DNA from: JAWWPG01 sp038254365
Lineage (GTDB): Bacteria > Actinomycetota > Actinomycetes > Propionibacteriales > Nocardioidaceae
NCBI GenBank assembly: GCA_038254365.1
Contig: JBBSGI010000002.1
Coordinates: 42,849 to 106,848, forward strand
Direction of reading: 5' to 3'
DNA: 64,000 nucleotides
The notes under the pieces were generated by a model. The model was given only the letters and a program-made list of their open reading frames with translations, searched no databases and was not told the DNA's origin. A program made the position numbers and the translations under genes. Position 1 is the stretch's first letter. Each line of letters opens with the position of its first letter. Positions 43,170 to 51,552 of this stretch are shown piece by piece.

Positions 43170-43775
43170 GTGCCCGCTCGACTCGTCGTCCTGGTCTCCG
43201 GAGCAGGGACCAACCTGCAGGCCCTGCTCGACGCGTCCGCCGAGCCGGGGTACGGCGCCGTCGTCGTCGCGGTGGGGTCCGACCGCGCTGGCACGCTCGC
43301 GGAGCAGCGGGCCAGCGACGCCGGTGTCGCGACCTTCTGCGTGTCGCTCGAGGACTTCGACACCCGCACGGAGTGGGACCGTGCACTGGCGGCGGCGGTT
43401 ACGGCCCACCGGCCCGACCTCGTGGTGTCGGCGGGGTTCCGCAAGCTCGTCGGCCCGGACTTCCTCGAGCAGTTCGGCGGCCGGTTCGTCAACACCCACA
43501 ACGCTCTGCTCCCGTCGTTTCCGGGAATCCACGGCCCTCGGGACGCGCTGGTCTACGGCGTCAAGGTCACCGGGGCGACGCTGTTCGTCGTCGACGAGGG
43601 TGTGGACACCGGCGTGATCGTCGCGCAGGTCGCCGTACCCGTCGATGATGACGACGACGTCGACACCCTCACCGAACGGATCAAGGTCGCGGAGCGGGCC
43701 ATGCTCGTCGACTGGGTGGGTCGGATGGCACGAGTGGGGTTCACCGTCAGCGGAAGGAAGGTCACCATCCCATGA
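43170..43775 (+). CDS. purN: Phosphoribosylglycinamide formyltransferase
   Basis: 201 residues. Transfers formyl from 10-formyl-THF to GAR in purine synthesis. VLVSGAGTNLQALLDA at the start, NTHNALLPSFPGIHGP with catalytic Asn and His, and DEGVDTGVIVAQVAVPV with the catalytic Asp are all present. The GTG at 43170 follows AAGGGAAGG. purH starts 13 nt later, so they form one unit. Confidence 0.96.
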   Translation: MPARLVVLVSGAGTNLQALLDASAEPGYGAVVVAVGSDRAGTLAEQRASDAGVATFCVSLEDFDTRTEWDRALAAAVTAHRPDLVVSAGFRKLVGPDFLEQFGGRFVNTHNALLPSFPGIHGPRDALVYGVKVTGATLFVVDEGVDTGVIVAQVAVPVDDDDDVDTLTERIKVAERAMLVDWVGRMARVGFTVSGRKVTIP

Positions 43776-43788
43776 GGGAGCACAGCTC

Positions 43789-45348
43789 GTGAGCGACGAC
43801 AAGCGGCCCATCCAGCGCGCACTGATCTCCGTGCACGACAAGGACCGGCTGGACGAGCTGGCTCGCGCGCTCGCCGACGCCGGCGTCTCGATCGTGTCGA
43901 CCGGCTCGACGGCCGCGCGGATCGCCGAGGCGGGGGTGGCGGTGACGCCGGTCGAGGAGCTCAGCGGCTTTCCGGAGTGCCTCGACGGGCGGGTGAAGAC
44001 GCTGCACCCGCGGGTGCATGCCGGCATCCTCGCGGATCTGCGGCTGGAGTCGCACGCCGCCCAGCTCGCCGACCTCGGCATCGAGCCGTTCGACCTGGTG
44101 GTGTCGAACCTCTACCCGTTCCGCTTGACCGTCGCTTCGGGCGCCTCCCCGGATGAGTGCCTTGAGCAGATCGACATCGGGGGGCCTGCGATGGTGCGGG
44201 CCGCCGCCAAGAACCACCCGTCGGTGGCCGTTGTCACCTCGCCGAGCCAGTACGACGACCTGCTGGCCGCGCTGACCTCGGGTGGGTTCACCCTCGCCCA
44301 GCGCCAGCGGCTCGCCGCCGAGGCGTTCGCCCACACCGCGTCGTACGACACAGCGGTCGCCTCGTGGATGGGCAACGTGCTCGCCGACACCAGCGAAGGG
44401 ACCGGGTTCCCGGCGTGGACCGGCGCCACCTGGGAGCGTTCCGCAGTGCTCCGGTACGGCGAGAACCCGCACCAGAAGGCCGCGTTGTACAGCCATTGGC
44501 GTCCCGGCCTGGCCCAGGCGGAGCAGCTGCACGGCAAGGAGATGTCCTACAACAACTATGTCGACGCAGACGCCGCGCGTCGGACCGCCTTCGACTTCGA
44601 CGAGGCAGCGGTCGTGATCGTCAAGCACGCTAACCCGTGCGGGATCGCCCTCGGCGTCGACATTGCCGCCGCCCACCGCAAGGCGCACGACTGCGACCCC
44701 GTCTCGGCGTTCGGGGGCGTGATCGCGGTCAACCGGCCGGTCTCGGTGGCCATGGCGGAGCAGGTCTCCGAGGTCTTCGCCGAGGTCATCATCGGCCCTT
44801 CCTACGAGGACGGGGCGCTGGAGGTCCTGACCCGCAAGAAGAACCTCCGGGTGCTTGTCTGTGGCCCGGACACCCACCCGGACCAGGTCGAGTTCCGGGG
44901 GATCAGCGGCGGCCTGCTGATGCAGACGGTGGACCGGGTGGACGCGCCCGGCGACGATCCCTCGAGCTGGCGGCTGGTCACCGGCGAGGCCCTAGCAGAG
45001 GATGTGTTCCGCGACCTGGTTTTCGCTTGGCGGGCGTGCCGGGCGGTGAAGTCGAACGCGGTGCTGCTGGCGGCGGGCGGTGCCTGCGTGGGCATCGGGA
45101 TGGGCCAGGTCAACCGGGTCGACTCCGCGCGGCTTGCCGTCTCCCGTGCGGGCGAGCGGGCCGCGGGATCGGTGGCGGCGTCGGATGGCTTCTTCCCTTT
45201 CCCCGACGGGCTCGAGGTGCTGACGAACGCGGGGGTCCGGGCCGTCGTACAGCCGGGTGGCTCGATGCGCGACGACCTCGTGGTCGAGGCGGCCCGGGCC
45301 GGGAGCGTCAGCATGTACCTGACCGGCTCCCGCCACTTCAACCACTAA
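43789..45348 (+). CDS. purH: Bifunctional AICAR transformylase / IMP cyclohydrolase
   Basis: 519 residues; performs the last two steps to IMP. The N-terminal cyclohydrolase (MGS-like) domain has ALISVHDKDRLDELARAL and GRVKTLHPRVHAGIL. The C-terminal transformylase has ENPHQKAALY, KEMSYNNYVDADAARR and VIVKHANPCGIALG, with the conserved K-H pair, ending GSRHFNH. The GTG at 43789 has GAGGGAG upstream; the frame stays open further back but overlaps purN. Confidence 0.97.
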   Translation: MSDDKRPIQRALISVHDKDRLDELARALADAGVSIVSTGSTAARIAEAGVAVTPVEELSGFPECLDGRVKTLHPRVHAGILADLRLESHAAQLADLGIEPFDLVVSNLYPFRLTVASGASPDECLEQIDIGGPAMVRAAAKNHPSVAVVTSPSQYDDLLAALTSGGFTLAQRQRLAAEAFAHTASYDTAVASWMGNVLADTSEGTGFPAWTGATWERSAVLRYGENPHQKAALYSHWRPGLAQAEQLHGKEMSYNNYVDADAARRTAFDFDEAAVVIVKHANPCGIALGVDIAAAHRKAHDCDPVSAFGGVIAVNRPVSVAMAEQVSEVFAEVIIGPSYEDGALEVLTRKKNLRVLVCGPDTHPDQVEFRGISGGLLMQTVDRVDAPGDDPSSWRLVTGEALAEDVFRDLVFAWRACRAVKSNAVLLAAGGACVGIGMGQVNRVDSARLAVSRAGERAAGSVAASDGFFPFPDGLEVLTNAGVRAVVQPGGSMRDDLVVEAARAGSVSMYLTGSRHFNH

Positions 45349-45382
45349 TGCCGACCCGTAGACGCATGCGAGAATCCCCCCC

Positions 45383-46240
45383 GTGACTGCACAGCTGCTC
45401 GACGGCAAGGCGACGGCGGCCGGGATCCTTGTCGACCTGACGGCCCGGGTCGGCCGGCTGGCCGAGAAGGGGGTAACCCCGGGCCTGGGTACCGTGCTCG
45501 TCGGCGACGACCCAGGCAGCCAGGCGTACGTCGCCGGCAAGCACCGCGACTGCGCCAGGGTGGGCATCGCCTCGATCCGCGAGCATCACCCGCCCGACAT
45601 CGACCAGCGACTCCTGGAGGAGCGGATCGCGGCGCTCAATGCCGACCCCGCCTGCACCGGTTTCATCGTCCAGCTGCCGCTTCCCGCGCACCTGGACACC
45701 CAACGCGCGCTCGAGCTGGTCGATCCCGCCAAAGACGTGGACGGGTTGCACCCCACGAACCTCGGCCGGCTGGTGCTGATGTACGACGCCACGCTGCCGT
45801 GCACCCCGCGGGGGATCGTCGAGCTGCTGGCGGCGTACGACGTGGCGATCAAGGGCGCCGACGTCTGCATCGTGGGCCGAGGCGTCACGGTGGGGCGCCC
45901 GCTCGGGCTGCTGCTCACCCGCCGCACCGAGAACGCCACCGTGACCCTCTGCCACACCGGCACCCGAGACCTGGCCGATCACCTGGCCCGGGCCGACATC
46001 ATCGTGGCCGCAGCGGGAGTGGCGGGCCTGATCACCGCCGCCATGGTCAAACCCGGCGTCACGATCCTCGACGTGGGCACGTCCCGGCTCGACGGCAAGC
46101 TGGTGGGTGACGTGGCGCTCGACGTGTACGACGTGGCCGGGGCGGTTGCCCCGATGCCCGGCGGCGTGGGTCCGATGACCCGCGCCATGCTGCTCACCAA
46201 CGTCGTTGAGGCGGCGGAACGCGCGACCGCATTCGGGTGA
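45383..46240 (+). CDS. folD: Methylenetetrahydrofolate dehydrogenase / cyclohydrolase
   Basis: 285 residues. Makes 10-formyl-THF, the one-carbon donor used by PurN and PurH just upstream. YVAGKHRDCARVGI carries the family's Y-x3-K catalytic pair, GFIVQLPLP and KDVDGLHP are the folate motifs, and VGRGVTVGRPLGLLLT is the NADP site. The start is GTG at 45383. DUF3017 overlaps its stop (GTGA). Confidence 0.97.
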   Translation: MTAQLLDGKATAAGILVDLTARVGRLAEKGVTPGLGTVLVGDDPGSQAYVAGKHRDCARVGIASIREHHPPDIDQRLLEERIAALNADPACTGFIVQLPLPAHLDTQRALELVDPAKDVDGLHPTNLGRLVLMYDATLPCTPRGIVELLAAYDVAIKGADVCIVGRGVTVGRPLGLLLTRRTENATVTLCHTGTRDLADHLARADIIVAAAGVAGLITAAMVKPGVTILDVGTSRLDGKLVGDVALDVYDVAGAVAPMPGGVGPMTRAMLLTNVVEAAERATAFG

Positions 46241-46527
46241 ACTGGCTCAGGAAGCCCTCGACCACGGGTGGGATCTTCTACCTCGTGGTGGTCGGGATGC
46301 TCCTGGCGGGCATGATCCTGGTCGGGCTGGGCACCTGGCGGCTGGGGATGACCGTGGTTGGGCTGGGGTTCGGGCTGGCGTTCGTGATGCGGATGGTGCT
46401 GCCCGACAACCATGCCGGCATGCTCAGGGTCCGGCGTCGCCTCGTCGACCTGGCCACGCTCGCCCTGTGCAGCGGTGTCATGCTCGCCATGGCGGTGCTG
46501 ATCCCCAACCGGCCGAACCGCCGCTAG
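46237..46527 (+). CDS. DUF3017 small membrane protein
   Basis: 96 residues with three hydrophobic helices (GGIFYLVVVGMLLAGMILVG, LGMTVVGLGFGLAFVMRMVL and LATLALCSGVMLAMAVLIP) and the conserved DNHAGMLRVRRR loop. It follows folD throughout actinobacteria, here with a GTGA overlap. The function is unknown. It is convergent with purU, whose stop overlaps its end by 4 nt. Confidence 0.85.
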   Translation: MNWLRKPSTTGGIFYLVVVGMLLAGMILVGLGTWRLGMTVVGLGFGLAFVMRMVLPDNHAGMLRVRRRLVDLATLALCSGVMLAMAVLIPNRPNRR

Positions 46528-47375
46528 GGAAAGACGACGGTCTTCGAGCCGTTCAGCAGCACCCGCTGCTCGGCGTGCCACCGCACCGCCTGCGACAGGA
46601 CCCGGCTCTCGATGTCGCGCCCGGCGCGCACCAGCTGGTCGGGCGTCATCGTGTGGTCGACCCGAGCCACGTCCTGGTCGATGATCGGTCCCTCGTCGAG
46701 CGTCGCGGTCACGTAGTGCGCGGTCGCCCCGATCAGCTTGACGCCCCGCGCATGAGCCTGGTGGTACGGGCGTGCGCCCGTGAAGCTCGGCAGGAACGAG
46801 TGGTGGATGTTGATCGCCCGCCCGCTGAGCCGCCGGCAGGCGTCCTCCGACAGCACCTGCATGTAGCGGGCCAGCACGACCAGGTGGACGTCGAGCCCGT
46901 CCACGAGCTCGAAGAGCCGAGTCTCCGCCGCGCCCTTCGTCTGCGGGGTCACCGGGATGTGGTGGAACGGGACGTCGTACGACGATGCCAGCCGCTCCAG
47001 GTCTCGGTGGTTCGACACGATCGCGGGAACCTGGATGCGCAGCGCCCCGGTGCTCCACCGGAACAGCAGGTCGTTCAGGCAATGGCCCTGCTGGGACACC
47101 ATGATCAGGGTCCGGTACGGCGACGAGGCCGGGTAAAGCTCCCAGCTCATGCCGAACGGGCCGCCGATCTCGCTGAACAACCGGCTCAGCTCGCCCGCTT
47201 CGGCTGCTCGCGACACGGTGAACTGGACCCGCATGAAGAACGTCCCGGTCTCTGGGTCGCCGTACTGTGCGCTCGCCGCGATGTTGCCGTCCTGTCGCAG
47301 CAGGAACCCGGTGACTGCGTGGACGATCCCCGGACGGTCCGGGCAGCGCAAGGTGAGGATGAACTCGTCGACCAC
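46524..47375 (-). CDS. purU: Formyltetrahydrofolate deformylase
   Basis: 283 residues. Hydrolyses 10-formyl-THF to formate and THF, balancing the one-carbon pool. An N-terminal ACT domain (LTLRCPDRPGIVHAVTGFLL, about residues 5-85) is followed by a formyltransferase-like domain with INIHHSFLPSFTGARPYHQA and the catalytic Asp in ATLDEGPIIDQD. The GTG start at 47375 lacks a strong Shine-Dalgarno site. It lies 28 nt downstream of mdh on the same strand. Confidence 0.95.
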   Translation of the reverse strand: MVDEFILTLRCPDRPGIVHAVTGFLLRQDGNIAASAQYGDPETGTFFMRVQFTVSRAAEAGELSRLFSEIGGPFGMSWELYPASSPYRTLIMVSQQGHCLNDLLFRWSTGALRIQVPAIVSNHRDLERLASSYDVPFHHIPVTPQTKGAAETRLFELVDGLDVHLVVLARYMQVLSEDACRRLSGRAINIHHSFLPSFTGARPYHQAHARGVKLIGATAHYVTATLDEGPIIDQDVARVDHTMTPDQLVRAGRDIESRVLSQAVRWHAEQRVLLNGSKTVVFP

Positions 47376-47403
47376 GACTACCCGCGGGCTCTCGGCCTCT
47401 GAG

Positions 47404-48399
47404 TCACGAGATCAGCCCGAGCGCGGTCACCGCGTCGCGCTCCTCGCTGAGCTCGGCGATGCTCGCGTCGATCCGGGCCCGGGAGAACTCGTTGACCTCG
47501 AGGCTCTGCACGATCGACCAGTCACCGCCCGACGTGGTCACGGGGAACGACGAGATGAGCCCGTCGGGCACGCCGTACGAGCCGTCGGACACGGTGGCCA
47601 TCGACGTCCAGTCGCGGTCCCTGGTTCCGCTCAGCCAGTCGCGGGCCGCGTCGACCGTGGCCGAGGCCGCGCTGGCCGCGCTTGAGGCGCCGCGCGCCTC
47701 GATGATCGCGGCGCCTCGCCGCTGCACGGTGGGGATGAAGGTGTGCTCCAGCCACTGCGGGTCGTCGACCGTCTCCGCCGCGTTGGCGCCCCGCACCTCC
47801 GCGTGGAAGATGTCGGGGTACTGGGTCGCCGAGTGGTTGCCCCAGATGGTCATCTTGGTGATGTCGTTGACTGAGGCGCCGGTCCGCGCGGCCAGCTGGG
47901 CGACCGCGCGGTTGTGGTCCAGGCGGGTCAACGCCGAGAAGCGCTCGCGGGGGATGTCCGGCGCGTTGTTCATCGCGATCAGGGCGTTGGTGTTGGCCGG
48001 GTTGCCGGTGACCGCGATGCGCACGTCGTCGGCAGCGTGGGCGTTGAGCGCCTTGCCCTGCACCGTGAAGATGGCGCCGTTGGCCTCCAGCAGGTCGCCC
48101 CGCTCCATGCCCTTGGTGCGCGGCCTGGCCCCGACGAGCAGCGCCAGGTTGACTCCCTCGAAGATCGTGTCGGCGTCGTCGCCGATCTCGATGCCGGCCA
48201 GGGTCGGGAACGCGCAGTCCTCGAGCTCCATCACCACGCCCTCGAGCGTCTGCAGGGCGGGGGTGATCTCGAGCAGCCTGAGCTCGATCGGGGTCTCGGG
48301 ACCGAGCAGTGACCCGCTGGCGAGGCGGAACAGCAGGCTGTAGCCGATCTGGCCGGCGGCGCCGGAGACGGCGATCTTGACGGGGGAGGAGGTGCTCAC
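47404..48399 (-). CDS. mdh: Malate dehydrogenase
   Basis: 331 residues, the cytosolic-type NAD-dependent enzyme of the TCA cycle. It has the Rossmann start VKIAVSGAAGQIGYSLLFRLASG, substrate-binding ARPRTKGMERGDLL, VTGNPANTNALIA and IWGNHSATQYPD with the catalytic His. The GTG start is preceded by AAGGG at 8 nt. It is divergent from icd across a 156-bp region that holds a palindromic site. Confidence 0.96.
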   Translation of the reverse strand: MSTSSPVKIAVSGAAGQIGYSLLFRLASGSLLGPETPIELRLLEITPALQTLEGVVMELEDCAFPTLAGIEIGDDADTIFEGVNLALLVGARPRTKGMERGDLLEANGAIFTVQGKALNAHAADDVRIAVTGNPANTNALIAMNNAPDIPRERFSALTRLDHNRAVAQLAARTGASVNDITKMTIWGNHSATQYPDIFHAEVRGANAAETVDDPQWLEHTFIPTVQRRGAAIIEARGASSAASAASATVDAARDWLSGTRDRDWTSMATVSDGSYGVPDGLISSFPVTTSGGDWSIVQSLEVNEFSRARIDASIAELSEERDAVTALGLIS

Positions 48400-48501
48400 G
48401 TTGGTGCCCTTCGCGCGGAGACAATGCCGTGTACCCGGCGACGGTATCAGCGCGATAGAACCTCTCCGCCGGGTCGACCGGGTTCGCGTGAGTCCCCGCC
48501 G

Positions 48502-48521
48502 TCAAGTATCTTGATGTCAAG
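48502..48521. promoter_or_regulatory. Alternating TCAAG/CTTGA palindromes between mdh and icd
   Basis: Three 5-mers alternate: TCAAG (48502-48506), CTTGA (48510-48514) and TCAAG (48517-48521). The first two form a perfect palindrome with a 3-nt centre and the last two form one with a 2-nt centre. The site lies 35 nt upstream of the icd ATG and 103 nt upstream of the mdh start, so a single regulator could control both TCA-cycle genes. Confidence 0.5.
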
Positions 48522-48555
48522 CAATGTCGGTACGTCGACCGCGGGAGCGCGACTC

Positions 48556-49770
48556 ATGGCCAAGATCACGGTGACCACCCCCATCGTCGAGCTCGACGGC
48601 GACGAGATGACCCGGATCATCTGGCAGTTCATCAAGGACCGGCTGATCCATCCCTACCTCGACGTGCAGCTCGACTACTTTGACCTCGGCATCGAGAAGC
48701 GCGACGCGACCGATGACCAGGTCACCGTCGACGCGGCGAACGCGATCAAGAAGCACGGGGTCGGCGTCAAGTGCGCGACGATCACGCCCGACGAGGCCAG
48801 GGTCGAGGAGTTCGGGCTGAAGGAGATGTGGAAGTCGCCGAACGGGACGATCCGCAACATCCTCGGCGGCGTCATCTTCCGCGAGCCGATCGTCATCTCC
48901 AACATCCCGCGGCTGGTTCCCGGCTGGACCAAGCCGATCGTCATCGGCCGCCATGCGCACGGCGACCAGTACCGATCGCAGAACTTCGTCGTGCCCGGTC
49001 CGGGCACCGTGACGATCAGCTACACCCCGAGCGACGGAGGCGAACCGATGGAGTTCGAGGTTGCGAACTTCACCGGGGGCGGCGTCGCCATGGCGATGTA
49101 CAACTTCGACGACTCCATCCGGGACTTCGCGCGGGCGTCCTTCCGCTACGGCCTGGAGCGTGAGTTCCCGGTCTACCTCTCGACCAAGAACACCATCCTC
49201 AAGGCCTACGACGGCCGCTTCAAGGACCTGTTCGAGGAGGTCTTCGAGTCGGAGTTCAAGGCCGACTTCGAGGCGGCCGGCCTCACCTACGAGCACCGCC
49301 TCATCGATGACATGGTCGCCTCCGCGCTCAAGTGGGAGGGGGGCTACGTCTGGGCCTGCAAGAACTACGACGGCGACGTGCAGTCGGACACGGTTGCCCA
49401 GGGCTTCGGGTCGCTCGGGCTGATGACGTCGGTGCTCATGACCCCCGACGGCAAGGTCGAGGCGGAGGCGGCGCATGGGACGGTGACGCGGCACTACCGC
49501 CAGCACCAGCAGGGCAGACCCACCTCGACCAACCCCATCGCGTCGATCTTCGCGTGGACGCGTGGTCTGGAGCAGCGGGGCCGGATGGACTCGACCCCCG
49601 ACGTCGTGGAGTTCGCCCAGACCCTGGAGCGGATCTGCGTCGAGACGGTCGAATCGGGCAAGATGACCAAGGACCTCGCTCTCCTGGTCGGTCCGGAGCA
49701 GCCGTGGCTCACCACGGAGGAGTTTCTCGCCGCCCTCGACGACAACCTGGGCAAGGCAATGGCAGGCTGA
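48556..49770 (+). CDS. icd: Isocitrate dehydrogenase (NADP+), homodimeric type
   Basis: 404 residues from the ATG at 48556, preceded by GGGAG at 9 nt. Of the eukaryote-like dimeric class: TPIVELDGDEMTRIIWQFIK at the start, the SPNGTIRN substrate loop (phosphate-contacting Ser), WTKPIVIGRHAHGDQY, the metal-binding Asp region RLIDDMVA and the NADP block AAHGTVTRHYR. It oxidatively decarboxylates isocitrate to 2-oxoglutarate. guaB1 begins 5 nt after its stop. Confidence 0.97.
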   Translation: MAKITVTTPIVELDGDEMTRIIWQFIKDRLIHPYLDVQLDYFDLGIEKRDATDDQVTVDAANAIKKHGVGVKCATITPDEARVEEFGLKEMWKSPNGTIRNILGGVIFREPIVISNIPRLVPGWTKPIVIGRHAHGDQYRSQNFVVPGPGTVTISYTPSDGGEPMEFEVANFTGGGVAMAMYNFDDSIRDFARASFRYGLEREFPVYLSTKNTILKAYDGRFKDLFEEVFESEFKADFEAAGLTYEHRLIDDMVASALKWEGGYVWACKNYDGDVQSDTVAQGFGSLGLMTSVLMTPDGKVEAEAAHGTVTRHYRQHQQGRPTSTNPIASIFAWTRGLEQRGRMDSTPDVVEFAQTLERICVETVESGKMTKDLALLVGPEQPWLTTEEFLAALDDNLGKAMAG

Positions 49771-49775
49771 CGGTC

Positions 49776-51233
49776 GTGAGGTTCCTCGACGAGGCGGTGC
49801 CGTCGTACGACCTCACGTACGCGGACGTGTTCATGGTGCCTTCCCGCTCGGACGTCTCGTCGCGGCTCGACGTCGACCTCACCACGCCGGACGGAGTCGG
49901 TACGTCGATCCCGCTCGTGGTCTCGAACATGACCGCGATCGCCGGCCGCCGGATGGCCGAGACGGTGGCTCGGCGCGGGGGCATCGCGATCCTGCCCCAA
50001 GACATCCCCGGCGAGGTGGTCGGAGATGCCGTGGCCTGGGTGAAGGCGCGGCATCTGGTGTTCGAGACGCCCATCCGGGTGTCGCCGCAGGCGGTGGTCG
50101 CCGAGGTGCTCTCGCTTCTCGGTAAGCGGTCACACGGCGCCGCGGTGGTGCTCGAGCAGGGTCGACCTGTGGGCATCGTCACCGAGCGTGACTGCGCGGA
50201 GGTCGACCGGTTCACCCGGGTGAGCGAGGTCATGACCACAGACCTGATGTCGGTGGCCAAGGACCAGGAACTGACCACAGCGTTCGAGCTGATGACCAGC
50301 CATCACCTCGACGTAGCGCCGGTCCTCGACGGCGACCAGATGCTCGGAGTCCTGACCCGCAAGGGAATTCTGCGTTCAGCCATCTACCGACCGGCGACCG
50401 ATGCCCAAGGACGCCTGCTGGTGGGCGCCGCGATGGGGGTGAACGGCGACGTGCAGGCCAAGGCCACAGACCTGTTGGCGCGGGAGTCCGACGTCCTGGT
50501 TGTCGACACGGCCCACGGCCACCAGGAGCGCGTGCTGGAGTCACTCCCGCTGGTGGTGGCGGCACGCGACAAGCATCGGGACGAGACCGGGATCCGGGTC
50601 CCGGTCGTGGCCGGCAACGTGGTGTCCGCCCAAGGCGCTCGCGACCTCGCGGCCTCCGGAGCGGACATCGTCAAGGTCGGGGTCGGCCCGGGGGCGATGT
50701 GCACGACCCGCATGATGACCGGCGTCGGGCGCCCGCAGTTCTCCGCGGTTCTGGCCTGTGCGGCCGCCGCGCGCGAGTCCGGCGCCGCGGTGTGGGCCGA
50801 TGGCGGCGTCAAGTATCCCCGAGACGTCGCGATGGCATTGGCTGCCGGCGCGGCGAGCGTCATGATCGGCTCGTGGTTCGCCGGCACCCATGAGAGTGCG
50901 GGAGACCTGGCCAGGGACGCCGACGGGCGGGCGTACAAGGAGAGCTTCGGCATGGCGTCGGCCCGCGCCGTACGCAACCGGACCCGAGATCAGTCGTCCT
51001 TCGAACGGGCCCGGTCGGCGTTGTTCGACGAGGGAATCTCGTCCTCGCGCATGTACCTCGACCCGGTGCGACCCGGTGTCGAGGACCTGGTCGATCTGAT
51101 CGTGGCCGGTGTTCGCAGTGCGTTCACCTACGCCGGCGCGCGCTCCGTTCCCGAGTTCCGAGACCGCGCCGTCGTCGGCGTGCAGTCTGCGGCCGGGTAC
51201 GACGAAGGCCGCCCGCATCCGCTCAGCTGGTAG
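49776..51233 (+). CDS. guaB1: GuaB1-family IMPDH-related protein (GMP reductase type)
   Basis: 485 residues from the GTG at 49776. IMPDH barrel with the start YDLTYADVFMVPSRSDV, a CBS pair at about residues 100-205, and the catalytic-Cys loop VGVGPGAMCTTRMM intact. YKESFGMAS replaces the YRGMGS flap of GuaB. GuaB1 of mycobacteria has been characterised as a GMP reductase (GMP to IMP), so this gene probably salvages purines against GuaB. It sits 5 nt after icd, an unusual coupling of purine and TCA genes. Confidence 0.9.
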   Translation: MRFLDEAVPSYDLTYADVFMVPSRSDVSSRLDVDLTTPDGVGTSIPLVVSNMTAIAGRRMAETVARRGGIAILPQDIPGEVVGDAVAWVKARHLVFETPIRVSPQAVVAEVLSLLGKRSHGAAVVLEQGRPVGIVTERDCAEVDRFTRVSEVMTTDLMSVAKDQELTTAFELMTSHHLDVAPVLDGDQMLGVLTRKGILRSAIYRPATDAQGRLLVGAAMGVNGDVQAKATDLLARESDVLVVDTAHGHQERVLESLPLVVAARDKHRDETGIRVPVVAGNVVSAQGARDLAASGADIVKVGVGPGAMCTTRMMTGVGRPQFSAVLACAAAARESGAAVWADGGVKYPRDVAMALAAGAASVMIGSWFAGTHESAGDLARDADGRAYKESFGMASARAVRNRTRDQSSFERARSALFDEGISSSRMYLDPVRPGVEDLVDLIVAGVRSAFTYAGARSVPEFRDRAVVGVQSAAGYDEGRPHPLSW

Positions 51234-51365
51234 CCGGACCCGGTAGTTGCCGCTAAGGCGTCACGAGCACGCCGCCCTCCTGGATAGGGATTCCTGCCGA
51301 TGTGTCCACCCCCCTTAGGCGGGCATCGTCGAGTCATCAGCAGGAAACCACCGAAGGAGCAGATC

Positions 51366-51545
51366 ATGTCGATGAGTGGATTGATCGGGGAGACGTTCAT
51401 TCAGTCCGAGCTCGAGTTCCGCCGTGAGCGGGCGATGCAGCAGTACCACCGCCGGCCGAGACGTCACCGCAAGCGGCACCTGGCGTGGCCGTTCGCGCAG
51501 CACGCGTTCGCCCGGCGACGCAGCAGCCGACCCGCCGTGAGCTGA
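51366..51545 (+). CDS. Small basic protein of unknown function
   Basis: 59 residues. AAGGAG lies 6 nt before the ATG, a strong site that supports a real gene. The N-terminal half is amphipathic (MSMSGLIGETFIQSELEFRR); the rest is rich in Arg, His and Lys (HRRPRRHRKRH). I recognise no domain. It may bind nucleic acid or membranes, but that rests only on charge. It ends 7 nt before the LuxR-family gene. Confidence 0.55.
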   Translation: MSMSGLIGETFIQSELEFRRERAMQQYHRRPRRHRKRHLAWPFAQHAFARRRSSRPAVS

Positions 51546-51552
51546 TGTACTC

